A DNA stretch of 64,000 bases from an uncultured Oleispira sp. (GCA_913061415.1 CAJXUD010000002.1:186001-250000); one strand, 5' to 3'. Shown: positions 18,969 to 28,587, counted from the first letter of the stretch. Made by a program: numbers and translations. The notes: generated by a model from the letters alone, not told the origin.

Positions 18969-19144
18969 TATCTATTGAAATATCTCGCCAGCGCTCATAG
19001 ACTTTTTTGAGCATCAAATATAATAAGACTCAATTTTAGTAGCTCAGTCACTAATAGATATAAGAGCGATAGGTATTTAAGCAGCTATATTTAAAACGAG
19101 CAGTTACTCAGAATTATTTATACCCTATTGCTATTATATTTACT

Positions 19145-19546
19145 TCAATCAGCTAAAGCACAAGAAAACTTTATCAATATACCGTAGTCTCCAATCATAT
19201 TGTTGCTAGTCGCTAAAGGAAGCTTTGAATTTTCGCCCTCAAATATTAACTTAGCTGTTAATAATCGTGATTGAAATCCATCCATAACAAGGTTAGATGA
19301 GTATTGAGAAATTAAAGATCGACAACCACATTCTGATGATGGTTTTATTACTTGATTTGAAACCTTTAATATCGGCATACCATCAACATAAAAAACTTCA
19401 GCTGCTTCTATCTTTATACAATTTGATAACTTATTCTCTATCACTATATCTTTACTAGTAATTGCCTGTGAATAAACAGGAATTAATGATAGTAATAATA
19501 AACTATATTTAACTCTTATAATTATCGTACTTTTTCTAGCCGGCAT
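19145..19546 (-). CDS. Small secreted protein of unknown function (possibly DUF2195)
   Basis: A 133-aa protein beginning at the ATG at 19546 (an in-frame TTG five codons earlier is less likely). It has an N-terminal signal peptide (core YSLLLLSLIPVYSQA) and a mature domain with a CGC motif (SSECGCRSLISQYSSNL) and two other Cys, suggesting disulfides in the periplasm. The ECGC-S--SQYS pattern reminds me of the DUF2195 family, but I cannot confirm this. The Shine-Dalgarno is weak. It lies between rnpB tail copies, with no functional context beyond the neighbouring orphan gene. Confidence 0.65.
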   Translation of the reverse strand: MPARKSTIIIRVKYSLLLLSLIPVYSQAITSKDIVIENKLSNCIKIEAAEVFYVDGMPILKVSNQVIKPSSECGCRSLISQYSSNLVMDGFQSRLLTAKLIFEGENSKLPLATSNNMIGDYGILIKFSCALAD

Positions 19547-19672
19547 ATTTAAATCACGCAAAAGAGGAAAATTTTCAATTCAACATCAATACAGCTGTGG
19601 CTACACAAATTGAAATAGCCTTGAATAAACAAGTCAGCTTTAAACAAGAAATAAATCGCCAAGCCAATCGGT

Positions 19673-20194
19673 CTATTGACACAACTCCCCATACATCTCC
19701 CTATTAAACTGAGAAACCGTTTTATCTTTATGCGACAATATTTTTTTATCTAAATCAACTGCCACTTTATGTAAAATAGGGTATATATACTCTCTATCAT
19801 ACTCAAGTGCTTGTGATTCACACGCTTCCAGTTTTACTGGATCACGTTCAAACTCAGAACATTGATTTGATAATGCCTCAAGGCGTTTATTTACGCGCTC
19901 CGGATTAAAATATTCTGGTATTGATTCGTGTAACATTCCACAGGCCATAGCTGAAGGGATTTTCATCTCACTACCGCACGCTTTATAAGCCAGCATAGAG
20001 ACTTTAGCCAGGGAGAAACGTACGACATCTGTTTCAGACAAGTCACTAGGAGCTAACAGCAGGCACAAATTAATATCAACAACTTTGAGCTTGAATGCTT
20101 CATCATCTAGATCCGACAACTCCAAGGTTGAATACAACCTTGAGAATACAATCAAAGCAACCCCTAATAACAAAAATGCCAGTTTACTACCCAT
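19673..20194 (-). CDS. Hypothetical membrane-anchored protein
   Basis: A 173-aa protein that I do not recognise. The ATG at 20194 (AGGA 6 nt upstream) places a hydrophobic segment at once (LAFLLLGVALIVFSRLYS), a signal anchor or uncleaved signal. The rest is hydrophilic and helical with five or more Cys (for example AYKACGSEM, MACGMLHES, NQCSEF, LEACESQ, YGELCQ), compatible with a periplasmic disulfide-bonded domain. It lies between two rnpB tail copies, 126 bp upstream of the other orphan gene and on the same strand. Confidence 0.65.
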   Translation of the reverse strand: MGSKLAFLLLGVALIVFSRLYSTLELSDLDDEAFKLKVVDINLCLLLAPSDLSETDVVRFSLAKVSMLAYKACGSEMKIPSAMACGMLHESIPEYFNPERVNKRLEALSNQCSEFERDPVKLEACESQALEYDREYIYPILHKVAVDLDKKILSHKDKTVSQFNREMYGELCQ

Positions 20195-20261
20195 ATTAAT
20201 TCCTTTTAAATTAGCGCAAGTCTGAATGACAACCTTCATCACTCAACCATTTTCTTTTCGG

Positions 20262-20362
20262 TAAAAAAAATCCTCTCATACTGAATATGAGAGGATTTTA
20301 GTAACGGTTGAAGACGCCAGTAAGCCCTGATTTTATAAAGGGTTGTCGTGGACAATCATTCA
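20262..20362 (-). repeat. Proximal copy of the rnpB 3' tail with terminator
   Basis: Immediately downstream of rnpB the minus strand repeats GAATGATTGTCCACGACAA, then has a small CCC...GGG hairpin, CTTACTGGCGTCTTCAAC and a terminator. The repeat starts 57 bp after the equivalent point in rnpB itself. E. coli rnpB is also followed by repeats of its 3' end and terminator, so the arrangement has precedent. Confidence 0.88.
20263..20298 (-). terminator. Intrinsic terminator of rnpB
   Basis: On the minus strand AAATCCTCTCATA and TATGAGAGGATTT form a near-perfect stem around a 6-8-nt loop, followed by a run of T. This is the first strong terminator after rnpB, so the primary transcript would extend about 110 nt beyond the mature 3' end. 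Confidence 0.88.
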
Positions 20363-20374
20363 CTTCTTAAATTT

Positions 20375-20735
20375 GGTGGAGATGCCAATAAGCCGGGTTT
20401 TGTCGTGGACAATCATTCATCTAGGCCTGAAATTGCTCGCAGGCTCAAGCGATCTACCCGCTCTCAACGTGGGCCACGCCATAAGAGAGCCTATTTGATC
20501 TTGCTCCGGGTGGAGTTTACCCTGCAACCAACTGTTACCAGTGGTCCGGTGCGCTCTTACCGCACCCTTTCAGCCTTACCTGTGCTCGCGAACGAGCCAT
20601 CGGCGGTCTTCTCTCTGCTGCACTTGTCGTCGGTTTACACCGCCCAGACGTTATCTGGCACCCTGCCCTGTGGAGCCCGGACTTTCCTCCCCCTTTAGTA
20701 CAAGTACTAAAAGCGACGATTGCCTAGGCATCTCC
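20375..20735 (-). ncRNA. rnpB: RNase P RNA component
   Basis: The minus strand contains the hallmark bacterial type A RNase P RNA blocks: GAGGAAAGTCCGGGCTCC near the 5' end, AGGGCAGGGTGCCAG, GTGCAGCAGAGAG, GAAAGGGTGCGGTAAGAGCG, AACTCCACCCGGAGCAAG, and near the 3' end CCTAGATGAATGATTGTCC followed by AACCCGGCTTAT. The ends are set by the P1 helix: GGAGATGCC (20735-20727) pairs exactly with GGCATCTCC (20386-20378). The length of about 361 nt is normal. This RNA is the catalytic subunit that matures tRNA 5' ends. Its 3' end is followed by repeats of its own tail. Confidence 0.97.
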
Positions 20736-20742
20736 GGCGCGA

Positions 20743-20751
20743 ATAATACCA
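20743..20751 (-). promoter_or_regulatory. Extended -10 promoter of rnpB
   Basis: On the minus strand TGGTATTAT gives an extended -10 (TG-n-TATTAT) ending 7 bp before the first base of the P1 helix. The -35 region is poor (GTGAAG-like) and lies at or inside the 3' end of the upstream AraC-family gene. Only 41 bp separate that gene from rnpB. Confidence 0.65.
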
Positions 20752-20776
20752 CTGTTTTCCCTGAGCTTCACCCTGT

Positions 20777-21775
20777 TTATGCGTGCTGCATTCGGTATTC
20801 TCGTGGAGAAACCCTTACCGTCTGCAAAAAAAAGTGGTTAAACGAACTCTGTTCCTTAAATCCCAGCAGCTGGCTTATCTGTAAAATAGTCAAATTTGAA
20901 AACTGTAAATAATTGCACGCCAACTGGTGTCTGACATCTGACAATATCTGCTGAAAACTCACATTCCGAGCCTTTAGTTTTCTCTGCAAGGTGCGCTCAC
21001 TCATGCCCAGCATGCTCGCTATTTGTAATAGCTTTGGGTTGCTCGTGATGATTTGTTCTAAATGAAACTTAACGTGTTCAACAATCGTATCGGTACTCAG
21101 GGCTTGAGACAGAAGTTTGCCGGTTTCTTTTAATGGCCACCCTAGAACCTCCGACGCAATCACTAGGCTATTGTCCCTTTGTCCAAACAGGCATTGAGTG
21201 TGAAATCCTTGCTGATAAACTTCACTGCGGTAATCGTTGGGTTTTTCGTGCATAAATGTCATTTCTCGCACAGGAATTAAACGCCCAGTTAATTGCTGGG
21301 CAAGGTGAATCATTCCGGCCAATACGCTTTCAGCCACCAGCCGCGAGGCTTTACGTTGTGGGTATTGCGCCCGCCAGATTAAGCGAATATTTTGATCTTC
21401 TATTTGTATGCGAGAGTCTCCCAATCGGTGAACCAAGCGCTCTAATATCATCACTTGCTGTAAGGCTTGAGCGAGGGTTAATGACTGTGATTGCGTATTG
21501 GCTAATGCTTTCCCCAAAACATCAAAGTTGGCCAGCGCCACATGTTGACCAATACGAATGCCTAAATGACCATCATTCAGCAACTGACTGGCATTCAATA
21601 ACAGACTGAAGTACTGATCTATAGCAATTTTTTCTGGCGGGTCTAGCATCCAAGCATCATTCACCCCCATGGCATCCGCTAGAGCTGAGAGTCGCCCGCC
21701 TTGCTGCAAAAAGGCTTTTAAAACGGGCTGAATGTAAGCAGCCACTACAAAGCCTATCTTTGGTTTTTCATTCAT
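20777..21775 (-). CDS. AraC-family transcriptional regulator
   Basis: A 332-aa regulator with the OruR/ArgR-like architecture: an N-terminal ligand domain of the 'arabinose-binding' PF12625 type (about residues 20-205, with the typical HLGIRIGQHVALANFDVLG) and a C-terminal AraC double helix-turn-helix (about 230-330; SERTLQRKLKARNVSFQQIL, TILQISQLLGFKEQSSFNHFF, VSPREYR). It is divergent from the hydroxylase-family gene, with a 314-bp region between start codons, so that gene is a plausible target; this is inference. Its stop codon is 41 bp from the rnpB 5' end. Confidence 0.92.
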   Translation of the reverse strand: MNEKPKIGFVVAAYIQPVLKAFLQQGGRLSALADAMGVNDAWMLDPPEKIAIDQYFSLLLNASQLLNDGHLGIRIGQHVALANFDVLGKALANTQSQSLTLAQALQQVMILERLVHRLGDSRIQIEDQNIRLIWRAQYPQRKASRLVAESVLAGMIHLAQQLTGRLIPVREMTFMHEKPNDYRSEVYQQGFHTQCLFGQRDNSLVIASEVLGWPLKETGKLLSQALSTDTIVEHVKFHLEQIITSNPKLLQIASMLGMSERTLQRKLKARNVSFQQILSDVRHQLACNYLQFSNLTILQISQLLGFKEQSSFNHFFLQTVRVSPREYRMQHA

Positions 21776-21968
21776 ATTGCGGTTGAGTGTCGTCTTTTAT
21801 CATATTTATGTCGCATTAAAGCAATAAAACCTAAAGCATGCAGGCTATTATTTGAGCTAAGTACAAAAAATAATAATAAAAACGATTAAAAGTCATACTT
21901 AAAAATAATATTAAAATGAAGATATTAGTTTTAAAAACTTAACAATAACAATAAATGTAAGAAATCAT

Positions 21969-22064
21969 GATTGAGTATTACTAGAGCAAGTGTGTGAGCC
22001 ATGGAAGGCGAGCCCAAGCCTACAAGGAAGTATTCACGGCGTCTTGTGGCAGTCATACTCAATC
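21969..22064 (+). promoter_or_regulatory. Candidate structured RNA leader of the hydroxylase gene
   Basis: GATTGAGTAT (21969-21978) pairs perfectly with ATACTCAATC (22055-22064), and the helix continues with ACT/AGT after one mismatch. Inside are two local hairpins: AGGC...GCCT around 22005-22020 and ACAAG...CTTGT at 22022-22047. The result is a closed multi-branch fold of 96 nt ending 25 nt before the hydroxylase ATG. It is GC-richer than its AT-rich surroundings. I do not recognise it as a named riboswitch. Confidence 0.55.
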
Positions 22065-22089
22065 AGGGTTTCGGATTAAAGGTTTACTT

Positions 22090-22911
22090 ATGAATCTATT
22101 TTCGTACTGGCACAACTTCTACAACGACCCATGGTTTTGGCAATTCCCCATGGCAACCCTGGCGATTAGCATGGTGGCTTTTTTAACCGTCGCTCTTCCG
22201 TGGACTGCCATCGCGTGGCTTGATCCTGAGTCGCTGCGCAAATATAAAATTCAGCAAAAACCTTTCGAATTTAAAAAATTCTTCTGGCCTTCAATCGCAC
22301 GAATCATCATCAACAATAGTATTTTAGTCTGCGTATTAATTGCCGTCTGGCCCTTATTAAAACTCACGGGTGTGCATAATACAGAACTTCCCGTTTGGTA
22401 TATTATTCTCGCTCAGCTGTTATTTTTTGTGCTATTCGATGATTTTTTATATTACTGGATGCATCGCTACATGCATGAAAATAAATGGTTATTAAAAAAT
22501 ATCCACAGCGTGCATCACCGAATTCGCAATACCTGCGGCATCAACGGAAATTACATGCATTGGGTTGAATATGTGTTAACCGCGAGCTTAACCTTGCTAG
22601 GCCCGATTTTAATTGGCGCGCATATTTATGTGATTTGGACTTGGGTGATTATTCGTCAATTTGAAGGCGCTGATGGCCATATTGGTTATGACATTCCTTG
22701 GAACCCTGCACATTTATTGCCTGTTTATGAAGGGCCGGTTTATCACGATTTTCACCATGCTAAATTCAAAGGCAACTATGCGGGATTCTTGCCGTATTTG
22801 GATAAGTACCTTGGAAAAACCCACATACCTGCTTATTTAAAATACTTAAAAGGCAAAAAAGAAGGGCTGACCCCTGTTGAGATTGAGCAACAGGAAGGCA
22901 AGAAAAAATAA
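22090..22911 (+). CDS. Membrane di-iron sterol desaturase / fatty acid hydroxylase family protein
   Basis: A 273-aa integral membrane protein of the fatty-acid-hydroxylase superfamily (PF04116). Three transmembrane clusters surround the conserved His boxes: HRYMH (HxxxH, near residue 126), HSVHH (HxxHH, near 140) and HDFHH (HxxHH, near 222), which bind two irons for oxygen activation. The substrate could be a sterol, carotenoid or lipid; it cannot be read from sequence. The ATG at 22090 has AAGG 7 nt upstream; a longer in-frame frame from 21994 runs through the structured leader and is not believed. It is followed after 48 bp by the SulP gene. Confidence 0.9.
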   Translation: MNLFSYWHNFYNDPWFWQFPMATLAISMVAFLTVALPWTAIAWLDPESLRKYKIQQKPFEFKKFFWPSIARIIINNSILVCVLIAVWPLLKLTGVHNTELPVWYIILAQLLFFVLFDDFLYYWMHRYMHENKWLLKNIHSVHHRIRNTCGINGNYMHWVEYVLTASLTLLGPILIGAHIYVIWTWVIIRQFEGADGHIGYDIPWNPAHLLPVYEGPVYHDFHHAKFKGNYAGFLPYLDKYLGKTHIPAYLKYLKGKKEGLTPVEIEQQEGKKK

Positions 22912-22959
22912 AAGCACGTCTGCTATACTCACCCTTTATATCCGTATTAGCAGATTGCC

Positions 22960-24708
22960 ATGAGCGCTTGGAAACCAGAGACTTTTTTGCCTTTTTTGAA
23001 ATGGGCAAAGAATTATCAAAAATCGACATTTTTAGATGATAGCATCGCCGCGCTAGTGATTAGCATGATGCTAATTCCACAATCTCTTGCCTACGCGATG
23101 CTCGCGGGCTTGCCACCTCAGGCAGGTCTTTATGCCAGTCTGCTGCCTCTTATTGCTTATGCACTACTCGGTTCTAGTGGACCGCTTTCGGTTGGGCCTT
23201 TTGCGATCACTTCAATTATGACTGCCACCGCACTAGCCAGTTTATTCGCGGGCAATTTCAACCTTGACCAAATGCTCGTCGCGGCTTCCATTTTGGCTTT
23301 ATTAAGTGGTTTTTTTCTTTTAGCTTTTGGCTTTTTTCGTTTAGGCTTCCTGACTAACTTTATTAGCTTTCCCGTAGTGACTGGGTTTATTGCCGCCTCT
23401 GCGATTATTATCGCTTCAAGTCAGTTCAGTAGCATCTTAGGCATTTCGATTCACAATGATGATTTTTTTAATGTACTGGTTCAAGTCATACAAAAGTTTG
23501 ATCAAGTTAATATCGCCACTTTATTATTCTCTGCGGTGCTGGTTTTATTCTTATACTTTGTACCCAAGCTATTACGCAGATTAATTTTTTTCATCAGTCG
23601 TAATAACTTATTAGCCGACAGTTTAAGCAAGTCCACACCGGTTATTGCCATTATACTGTCGATCAGTGCCGTCATTTTTCTTGATCTACAATCCTATGGA
23701 ATCAAAGTCGTGGGGGATATTCCTGCTGGCTTACCAACGCTTTCAATCCCCGACTGGCCATCATTGAACTTATCTAATCAAGATTGGAAAGGCCTATTAA
23801 ACTCGGCCTTATTAATCAGTATCATTGGTTTCATCAGCTCGTTATCGGCCGCCCAAACCTTTGCCGCAAAACAACGACAGCGTATTAACCCAAACCAAGA
23901 AGCCATTGCTCTAGGCGTTGCCAACCTGTCAGCTGGGCTTAGCTCAGCTTTCCCGGTGTCTGCGAGTTTGTCACGCTCTACCGTGAGTTTTAATGCCGGT
24001 GCGAAAACACCCGCGGCCAGTGCGTTAACCGCCATCAGTATTTTTCTAAGCAGCTTGTTTTTAACGCCTTATTTATTTTACTTACCCATCGTAACCCTAG
24101 CCGCCATGATATTAGTCGCCGTACTCACCCTGTTTGATTTACAAGCAATCAAACGCACGTTTGCTTACAGCCTAAAAGATTTCTCAGCGTTAATGATCAC
24201 GTTACTACTGACCTTAACCCAAGGGTTAGAATGGGGATTAATTGCTGGCATCATGGTTTCTATTGGCCTACATCTATACCACTCCAGCTCACCTCATTCT
24301 GCTATTTTGGGGTTAGTGCCAAATACCGAACACTTTCGTAATGTAGAACGTCACAACGTCATCACTGATGAAAAGATTATCTCTTTGCGAATTGATGCCA
24401 GTTTGTATTTTGCCAACTCACGATTTTTAGCAGATAAAATAAATGAACTGGTCGCACAGCACCCAAAAGCTAAGCATTTAATCTTAACGTGCTCGGCCAT
24501 TAACGACATCGATGCCAGTGCAATAGAAAGCTTACTGGCGGTGAACTTGTATTTAACCGAAGCTGGGATGAGTTTTCATTTGTCGGAAGTGAAAGGGCCG
24601 GTAATGGATCGACTGAAACGCAGCCCGTTTATTGAACAGCTGAATGGGAATATTTACTTGAGTCATCATCAGGCTTGGCTGGATTTGGTTGAGCAGAAGA
24701 AGGATTAA
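22960..24708 (+). CDS. SulP-family anion transporter with STAS domain
   Basis: A 582-aa transporter of the SLC26/SulP family. The N-terminal signature SMMLIPQSLAYAMLAGLPPQAGLYAS is followed by the SSGPLSVGPFAITSIMTA stretch and about 12-14 transmembrane helices to residue 430. A C-terminal cytoplasmic STAS domain follows (about 460-570; ISLRIDASLYFANSRFL, AINDIDASAIESL). Members carry sulfate, bicarbonate or dicarboxylates; the substrate here is undetermined. No carbonic anhydrase or sulfate assimilation gene is adjacent. Confidence 0.93.
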   Translation: MSAWKPETFLPFLKWAKNYQKSTFLDDSIAALVISMMLIPQSLAYAMLAGLPPQAGLYASLLPLIAYALLGSSGPLSVGPFAITSIMTATALASLFAGNFNLDQMLVAASILALLSGFFLLAFGFFRLGFLTNFISFPVVTGFIAASAIIIASSQFSSILGISIHNDDFFNVLVQVIQKFDQVNIATLLFSAVLVLFLYFVPKLLRRLIFFISRNNLLADSLSKSTPVIAIILSISAVIFLDLQSYGIKVVGDIPAGLPTLSIPDWPSLNLSNQDWKGLLNSALLISIIGFISSLSAAQTFAAKQRQRINPNQEAIALGVANLSAGLSSAFPVSASLSRSTVSFNAGAKTPAASALTAISIFLSSLFLTPYLFYLPIVTLAAMILVAVLTLFDLQAIKRTFAYSLKDFSALMITLLLTLTQGLEWGLIAGIMVSIGLHLYHSSSPHSAILGLVPNTEHFRNVERHNVITDEKIISLRIDASLYFANSRFLADKINELVAQHPKAKHLILTCSAINDIDASAIESLLAVNLYLTEAGMSFHLSEVKGPVMDRLKRSPFIEQLNGNIYLSHHQAWLDLVEQKKD

Positions 24709-24773
24709 CCACCGCTTTCAGGCTACCGTTCCCTGTCCTTTCAGACTACGGCAAGCCACACATTGAGCAGCCC

Positions 24774-25634
24774 CTAAATCTTCCCCTGTATCTCCAAAGC
24801 CCGCTGATAAAGCTCTTTCTTATTCTCGCCCGTCAAATCAGAAATCACTGCAGCGGCTTTTTTGGGCGGCAGTTCCTTCAATAACAGCTTAAACAACTTT
24901 TCACTATCAACCGCGCTGGCAGGGTCTGGGTCAGGGTTACCGGTAATCATTACCACAAACTCACCTTTTTGCTGTTGGTGGTCGGCACTGATTTCTTCCA
25001 GAATTTCGGTAAGGTTACCCGAATAATACGTTTCAAACGTTTTTGTTAGTTCGCGGGCTACCGATGCTTTTCGATCAGCGCCAAAGACTTCAGCCATAAC
25101 TTTTAACGTATCAAGAATCCGATGCTTTGATTCATAAAAAACCATGGTACGAGTTTCTTGAACCAAGGTTTCTAAGCGCTCACGCTTGGCACCGCTTTTA
25201 TGAGCTAAGAAACCTTCGAAAGTGAAGCGATCTGTCGGAAGTCCTGCACCACTTAATGCAGTAATAATGGCACTTACGCCCGGCACAGGCTGAACCTTCA
25301 TGCCGCGCTCACGCAAACCTGATACCAACGGATAACCAGGGTCAGAGATGAGCGGGGTTCCTGCATCTGAGACTAAAGCGATTGATTGGCCTTTTTCTAA
25401 ACAGCTCGCAATCCAGTCAATTTTGTCTCGTTCATTGTGATCGTGAACCGCAACAAGTCTATTTTGAATACCAAGATGATGCAGTAATTTGCCCGTGTGT
25501 CTGGTATCCTCGCAGGCAATCATATCGACTTCCGTTAGCGTATTTTTTGCACGCTCGGTAATGTCGTTTAAATTTCCTATTGGCGTGGCCACTACATAGA
25601 GAGTGCCCGTCTGTTGTTCAGACTGTGGATGCAT
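24774..25634 (-). CDS. rsmI: 16S rRNA (cytidine-1402-2'-O) methyltransferase
   Basis: RsmI is a SAM-dependent methyltransferase of the tetrapyrrole-methylase fold that modifies C1402 of 16S rRNA together with RsmH. The 286-aa product shows GTLYVVATPIGNLNDIT, ACEDTRHTGKLL, ALVSDAGTPLISDPGY and VPGVSAIITALSGAGLPTD, all diagnostic. It is divergently arranged with lpoA, their start codons only 7 bp apart, a neighbourhood conserved in gammaproteobacteria (rsmI-lpoA-yraN-diaA). No good Shine-Dalgarno precedes the ATG, so the start is the least certain part. Confidence 0.96.
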   Translation of the reverse strand: MHPQSEQQTGTLYVVATPIGNLNDITERAKNTLTEVDMIACEDTRHTGKLLHHLGIQNRLVAVHDHNERDKIDWIASCLEKGQSIALVSDAGTPLISDPGYPLVSGLRERGMKVQPVPGVSAIITALSGAGLPTDRFTFEGFLAHKSGAKRERLETLVQETRTMVFYESKHRILDTLKVMAEVFGADRKASVARELTKTFETYYSGNLTEILEEISADHQQQKGEFVVMITGNPDPDPASAVDSEKLFKLLLKELPPKKAAAVISDLTGENKKELYQRALEIQGKI

Positions 25635-25641
25635 ATTGAGG

Positions 25642-27423
25642 ATGAACTCTAAAAAATTATTGATCGTTGTAGTACTGATGAGCTTAGTAGGTTGTGCTCA
25701 AAAGCCTAGCCGCGAAATGATAACAGATGATGGCCTAGTTAATACTGTTCCAGCATCAACCCTGCTTGAACAAGCGAAGCAAGCCATCGATGCTGGGGAG
25801 TTTCGCAATGCTGACTCATTATTGCAACAACTAAACACGGCAGCGCGCAGCAAAGAAGAGACTCTACAGTACAATTTACTCGCCCTTGAATACTCGATTG
25901 AGCAAAAAAATGTAGACCAATCCCAGCAAGTACTTAACCGCATCAGTCGTGATCAACTGAACCGGAGTACTGTGGATGATCAAATTCGCTTTGGTTTATT
26001 GAAAGCTCAGTTCTATGAATTAGGGGGTAATTTTCTTACTGCAGCCCGTGAGCGTGATTTTCTATCCGCTATTCTGGAAGGCGAAGTGCGTTCAGCCAAC
26101 CACCAACAAATTTGGAAAGACCTGACTAACATTTCATTAGAGAACTTATTGAAGTGGGCTAAAAACGCGCCGAATACTCAGTTTGCCAACTGGTTAGAAT
26201 TAGCCTCTATTGCAAAAGATACTAGCCACAATCTGACGGGGCATATTGCAGCGGTTAATCAGTGGCGATTGGATAACCCTGGTCATCCTGCCGCAGTTGA
26301 ACTGCCTGGTGGCTTATCACTATTAGAAGAAATGGCGCAGCAGCAGCCAAAGCACATTGCCTTACTTTTGCCATTAACGGGCAATTTAGCGAGCAGCGGC
26401 CAAGCCGTTCGTGAAGGTTTTATGGCCGCGTATTATCAAACCTTGCAGAAGGGCTATGAAGTGCCAACAATCAGTATTATTGATACAGAAGCTTCTGGCA
26501 GCATAAACCTAGCCTATGATGATGCCGTTGCACTAGAAGCTGAATGGGTGATCGGCCCACTGGATAAAAAGAATGTTAATGCGCTCGCAAAATTTGAAAC
26601 ACTGCCTTTACCCACTCTGGCACTGAACTACTCTGATCTGCTAGCACTGGGGGAGCAGCCTGATAATTTTTACCAATTCGGTTTAGCCGCCGAAGATGAA
26701 GCTCGCCTCATTGCAGAACGCGCATTTCAACTTGGTCATCGTCGTGTATTAGCCCTGTCACCCAATAATTCATGGGGCAAGCGTATTTATGCAGCCTTCG
26801 AAGAACGCTGGTTAGATCTAGGTGGAAACATTGCCGAAAGACGTTTTTATAAGCAAAAGAAAGACTACAATCCCGAAATCAAAGCGCTGCTAAACGTCGA
26901 CGATAGCCAACAACGCTACAAAGAAATCCGACGCCTAATGCGTGAATCCATTGAGTTTGAACCACGCCGTCGCCAAGATGCTGATTGGGTATTCTTAGTT
27001 GCACTTCCTAAGCAAGGCCGACAGATTCGGCCGATGTTTGATTTTAATTTCGCCGGTGACTTACCGGTATTCTCGACCTCACAGATATATTCTGGTAAGC
27101 CAAATCGTAAAAAAGATAACGACTTAAACGGCATTCAATTTACTGATCTACCTTGGTTATTAGAAAGCTCCGAACTAAAGACGGTGGTCGAGGCCAACCA
27201 AAAACGTGCAAAGGGCAACTATGCTCGCTTGTACGCGATGGGCGTCGACGCTTTCCGTTTATATCCTAGACTAAAACAGCTATCGGCCTTACCTCATAGT
27301 AGAATATTTGGTGTAACCGGTGACCTATCAATAGATGAACAAGGAAAAATTCATCGTAAAATGCCGTTCGCCATCTTCAAAAGAGGACGTCCTACCGCGA
27401 TCAATTTAGATCAGAATAAATAA
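25642..27423 (+). CDS. lpoA: Outer-membrane lipoprotein activator of PBP1a
   Basis: LpoA is an outer-membrane lipoprotein that stimulates the peptidoglycan synthase PBP1a from the outside. The 593-aa product starts with a lipoprotein signal (LIVVVLMSLVGC lipobox, Cys at about residue 18), then a TPR-like N-terminal domain, and a C-terminal periplasmic-binding-protein-like domain from about residue 235 (HIALLLPLTGNLASSGQAVREGF). This two-domain build is typical. The ATG at 25642 is chosen because it gives a compact signal sequence; GAGG lies very close upstream, so an in-frame TTG at 25636 is possible. It heads lpoA-yraN-diaA. Confidence 0.93.
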   Translation: MNSKKLLIVVVLMSLVGCAQKPSREMITDDGLVNTVPASTLLEQAKQAIDAGEFRNADSLLQQLNTAARSKEETLQYNLLALEYSIEQKNVDQSQQVLNRISRDQLNRSTVDDQIRFGLLKAQFYELGGNFLTAARERDFLSAILEGEVRSANHQQIWKDLTNISLENLLKWAKNAPNTQFANWLELASIAKDTSHNLTGHIAAVNQWRLDNPGHPAAVELPGGLSLLEEMAQQQPKHIALLLPLTGNLASSGQAVREGFMAAYYQTLQKGYEVPTISIIDTEASGSINLAYDDAVALEAEWVIGPLDKKNVNALAKFETLPLPTLALNYSDLLALGEQPDNFYQFGLAAEDEARLIAERAFQLGHRRVLALSPNNSWGKRIYAAFEERWLDLGGNIAERRFYKQKKDYNPEIKALLNVDDSQQRYKEIRRLMRESIEFEPRRRQDADWVFLVALPKQGRQIRPMFDFNFAGDLPVFSTSQIYSGKPNRKKDNDLNGIQFTDLPWLLESSELKTVVEANQKRAKGNYARLYAMGVDAFRLYPRLKQLSALPHSRIFGVTGDLSIDEQGKIHRKMPFAIFKRGRPTAINLDQNK

Positions 27424-27446
27424 AATGAAACTCAGCAAGGATTGCT

Positions 27447-28507
<1,061 letters not shown>

Positions 28508-28551
28508 ACGCCCTATATTCTGTCCTGTTAAACATTACAGAAAGAATCGAT

Positions 28552-28587
28552 AAGCCGCTTATAAATTACTTTGTAAGCGGCTTTTTT
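28552..28587 (+). terminator. Intrinsic terminator after diaA
   Basis: AAGCCGCTTA (28552-28561) pairs with TAAGCGGCTT (28574-28583) across a 12-nt loop and runs into TTTTTT. It closes the lpoA-yraN-diaA unit. Confidence 0.92.

Noticed and set aside
18781-20735. A tyrosine-recombinase genomic island attached at rnpB
   Set aside because: Direct repeats of the rnpB tail are present, but there is no integrase gene and the repeats include terminators as in E. coli, so simple tail duplication is enough.
20348-20912. Open frames running through the rnpB region on the plus strand
   Set aside because: They are antisense to a clearly recognisable RNase P RNA whose composition is constrained by structure; no coding signals were seen.
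21994-22089. N-terminal extension of the hydroxylase starting at 21994
   Set aside because: The extra residues show no signal or membrane pattern, the DNA is explained by paired RNA arms, and the ATG at 22090 has a proper ribosome site.
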